Assembly (NCBI GenBank): GCA_015657535.1
Contig: JADHZB010001847.1
Location: 37,192-101,191, forward strand
DNA from: Nephromyces sp. MM_2019
Lineage: Eukaryota; Apicomplexa; Aconoidasida; Nephromycida
Length of the DNA stretch: 64,000 bases
Direction: 5' to 3'
Positions 62,253 to 64,000 of this stretch are shown piece after piece; the stretch's first letter is position 1, and each line of letters begins with the position of its first letter. A program made the position numbers and the translations under genes. The notes under the pieces are model-generated. The model saw nothing but the letters and a program-made list of their open reading frames with translations, did not search any database and was not told the DNA's origin.

Positions 62253-64000
62253 TTCTTAACATGTGTGTGTGTATGGTGTGTGTGTGTGTGTGTGTGGGTT
62301 TAAGTATGTGTGTGTGTGTGGGTTTAAGTGTGTGTGTGTGTGTGGATTTAAGTATGTGTGTGTTGGTGGGTGTAAGTGTGTTGTTGAGTGTAAGTGTGTT
62401 GGTGGGTGTAAGTGTGTGTGTTAAGTTGAATTTATTGTAAAGTGTGTGTGTGTTTGGTTTGAGAGTTATTTGATATATGATCTATTCTTAGGTTATAAGA
62501 ATGTGTAGGGAGAGTTGTGTGTAAAATAATATGGGCTTAATATAACTCTATATCTAAACACATACACATCAAACTTAGTTACTGGAGTGTGTATACATAT
62601 TTGTGTGTTAGTTGATTATGTGTGACTATTGAATATGTGTGTAAATTGAAGGTATATCTGAGTGATTGTGTGTGTGATTTGAATATATGTTTGAGCTGAA
62701 TGTGTGTGTAAACTGTTTGTGTGAGTGTGTTGTTTATATTTGAGAATTGAATGTGTGTGTGAGTTGACAACCCTTTGACTGGTTTTGTATGTATTTGTTT
62801 AATAAGCTTATCGTGAATAATTTTGTGTGTGTGTGTGTGTGTAACCTAACTTATAAAAACATACCTAAATCTCAAATTACAAAATTCAAACAACATTGAA
62901 TAGTATGTGTGTAGGACAGACATACAGACACAAACCTATCATTTAATACACACAACATCAAACATTTTAAACAACATTAGTTTTGGAATCTATACATATA
63001 ATTTATATATATACACATATTTAAAATTTTACAACTCACCCACACACACTTACCCTACATCAACCTTTACACACATACACACACTATATACACATTTGTA
63101 ATCATCCTACACATATACTACTACTACTTATACACGATATACAAACAGTTACTATAAATTCATAACCATACTCTATACTTGTTTATATACACATTACACA
63201 CACCCCCAACATACTATACACAGTCAAATCATCCACATCCATATCCACACACCTACCACATATCTACCCACACACACACACACAAATACATACACCTATC
63301 CTGTGTGTAAACCTATTAACTCAGAGAATTTTTTTTTTGGGGTGTTTTTATGATTTACACACATTTATAAAAAGGTCAATCACCACCTGACACACATTCT
63401 TATATAATCTGTACATGTGTGTTGGTGTGTGGGTGTGAGTGTATGTGTGAGTGTATGTGTGAGTGTATGTGTGAGTGTATGTGTGTGTGTATGTGTGAGT
63501 GTATGTGTGAGTGTATGTGTGAGTGTATGTGTGAGTGTGTATGTGTATGTGTATAAAATGATAGTAAAAGGAAAATTTAAAGTATTTCTTATTGGTTAAT
63601 ATTTTGTCTTACCAAAATTTACACACACACACACAATAATAGAAATCCATATATGTTTTATACAAATCTAAGCCAGATTATACACACATACTCTACGATG
63701 ATAAAAATACACACACATTCAAAAATATTTGGTAATAACTGTGTAGCATGGACTATTCTCAAGATAATTGGTGGACTTAAGAATCTACACACAACTCCCA
63801 TCAAACAATTTAGTGATACACACACACCCTATAACAACTTACACACATCACCTACTCATGGAAAACAAATCAACCATAGCGCCACAAAACCTAATGATAC
63901 ACACACACACACATACATATCTAAGCAATACAATCATTCAGAATCACCACAAGGTGACACACACAGCCAATTAAATACTACACACACACACAAAAGCATA
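62253..64000. other. CA/TG-saturated region upstream of NSUN, no gene seen
   Basis: The first 200 bases are GT-rich and should contain the NSUN promoter. Beyond are (GT)n near 62270-62440, TGTGTAA-type words, and CA-rich DNA to the end. Open frames here are low-complexity translations only. Confidence 0.6.
63417..63550. repeat. 12-bp minisatellite (TGTGTGAGTGTA)n
   Basis: About nine near-perfect units, with one TGTGTGTGTGTA variant in the middle. Confidence 0.92.

Noticed and set aside
62253..64000. Telomere or sub-telomeric terminal repeat
   Set aside because: No TTTAGGG-like or other G-rich telomere unit is seen; the CA/TG richness alone does not prove a chromosome end.

Overview
The window is nuclear DNA of an AT-rich, intron-dense unicellular eukaryote, most likely an apicomplexan or close myzozoan relative. 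The reasons are many short introns (about 50-150 bases) with GT-AG ends, small compact genes, a RAP-domain protein, a mitochondrial ATP synthase OSCP, and several secreted adhesive or proteolytic proteins (FAS1, LamG-like, M16). I name no species. I rebuilt exons by hand, requiring GT-AG borders, an open frame and family motifs to agree. Fifteen of the sixteen multi-exon models close exactly in frame; the FCP1 model is one base off in one exon.

Layout. 962-3082 (-): secreted protein of unknown family. 4616-6111 (+): MOLO1/TPM-like type I membrane protein. 6186-7163 (+): OSCP. 7954-10389 (+): PH plus coiled coil. 11046-13301 (+): RAP protein. 13625-15341 (+): secreted LamG-like protein. 16476-18850 (+): WD40 protein. 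19429-20595 (-): YIF1, intronless. 22612-27338 (-): FCP1-type RNA polymerase II CTD phosphatase. 28959-30427 (-): DUF3429-like membrane protein. 32155-33561 (+): secreted FAS1 protein. 33902-37749 (-): SANT plus CHY zinc-finger protein. 39297-40463 (-): PH-like protein with a myristoylation-type N-terminus. 42498-44057: two diverged 400-bp LTR-like repeats, the second ending 14 bases before a tRNA-Gly(UCC) at 44072-44143. 45006-46181 (-): 92-residue single-TM protein. 47440-55640 (-): 1273-residue secreted M16 metalloprotease. 57718-62252 (-): NSUN3/4-like RNA cytosine methyltransferase.

From about 50.2 kb to the end the DNA changes character. Introns and spacers become saturated with CA/TG microsatellites and short minisatellites, splice sites sit inside (GT)n runs, and CA/TG tracts also lie inside conserved exons. 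One 30-bp minisatellite runs into a 286-base assembly gap (58715-59000).

The genes form no single pathway. Likely themes are mitochondrion (OSCP, RAP, NSUN3/4-like, DUF3429, perhaps the 92-residue protein), the secretory route and surface (YIF1, M16, FAS1, LamG, MOLO1-like, the first secreted protein), and transcription or chromatin (FCP1, SANT-CHY).
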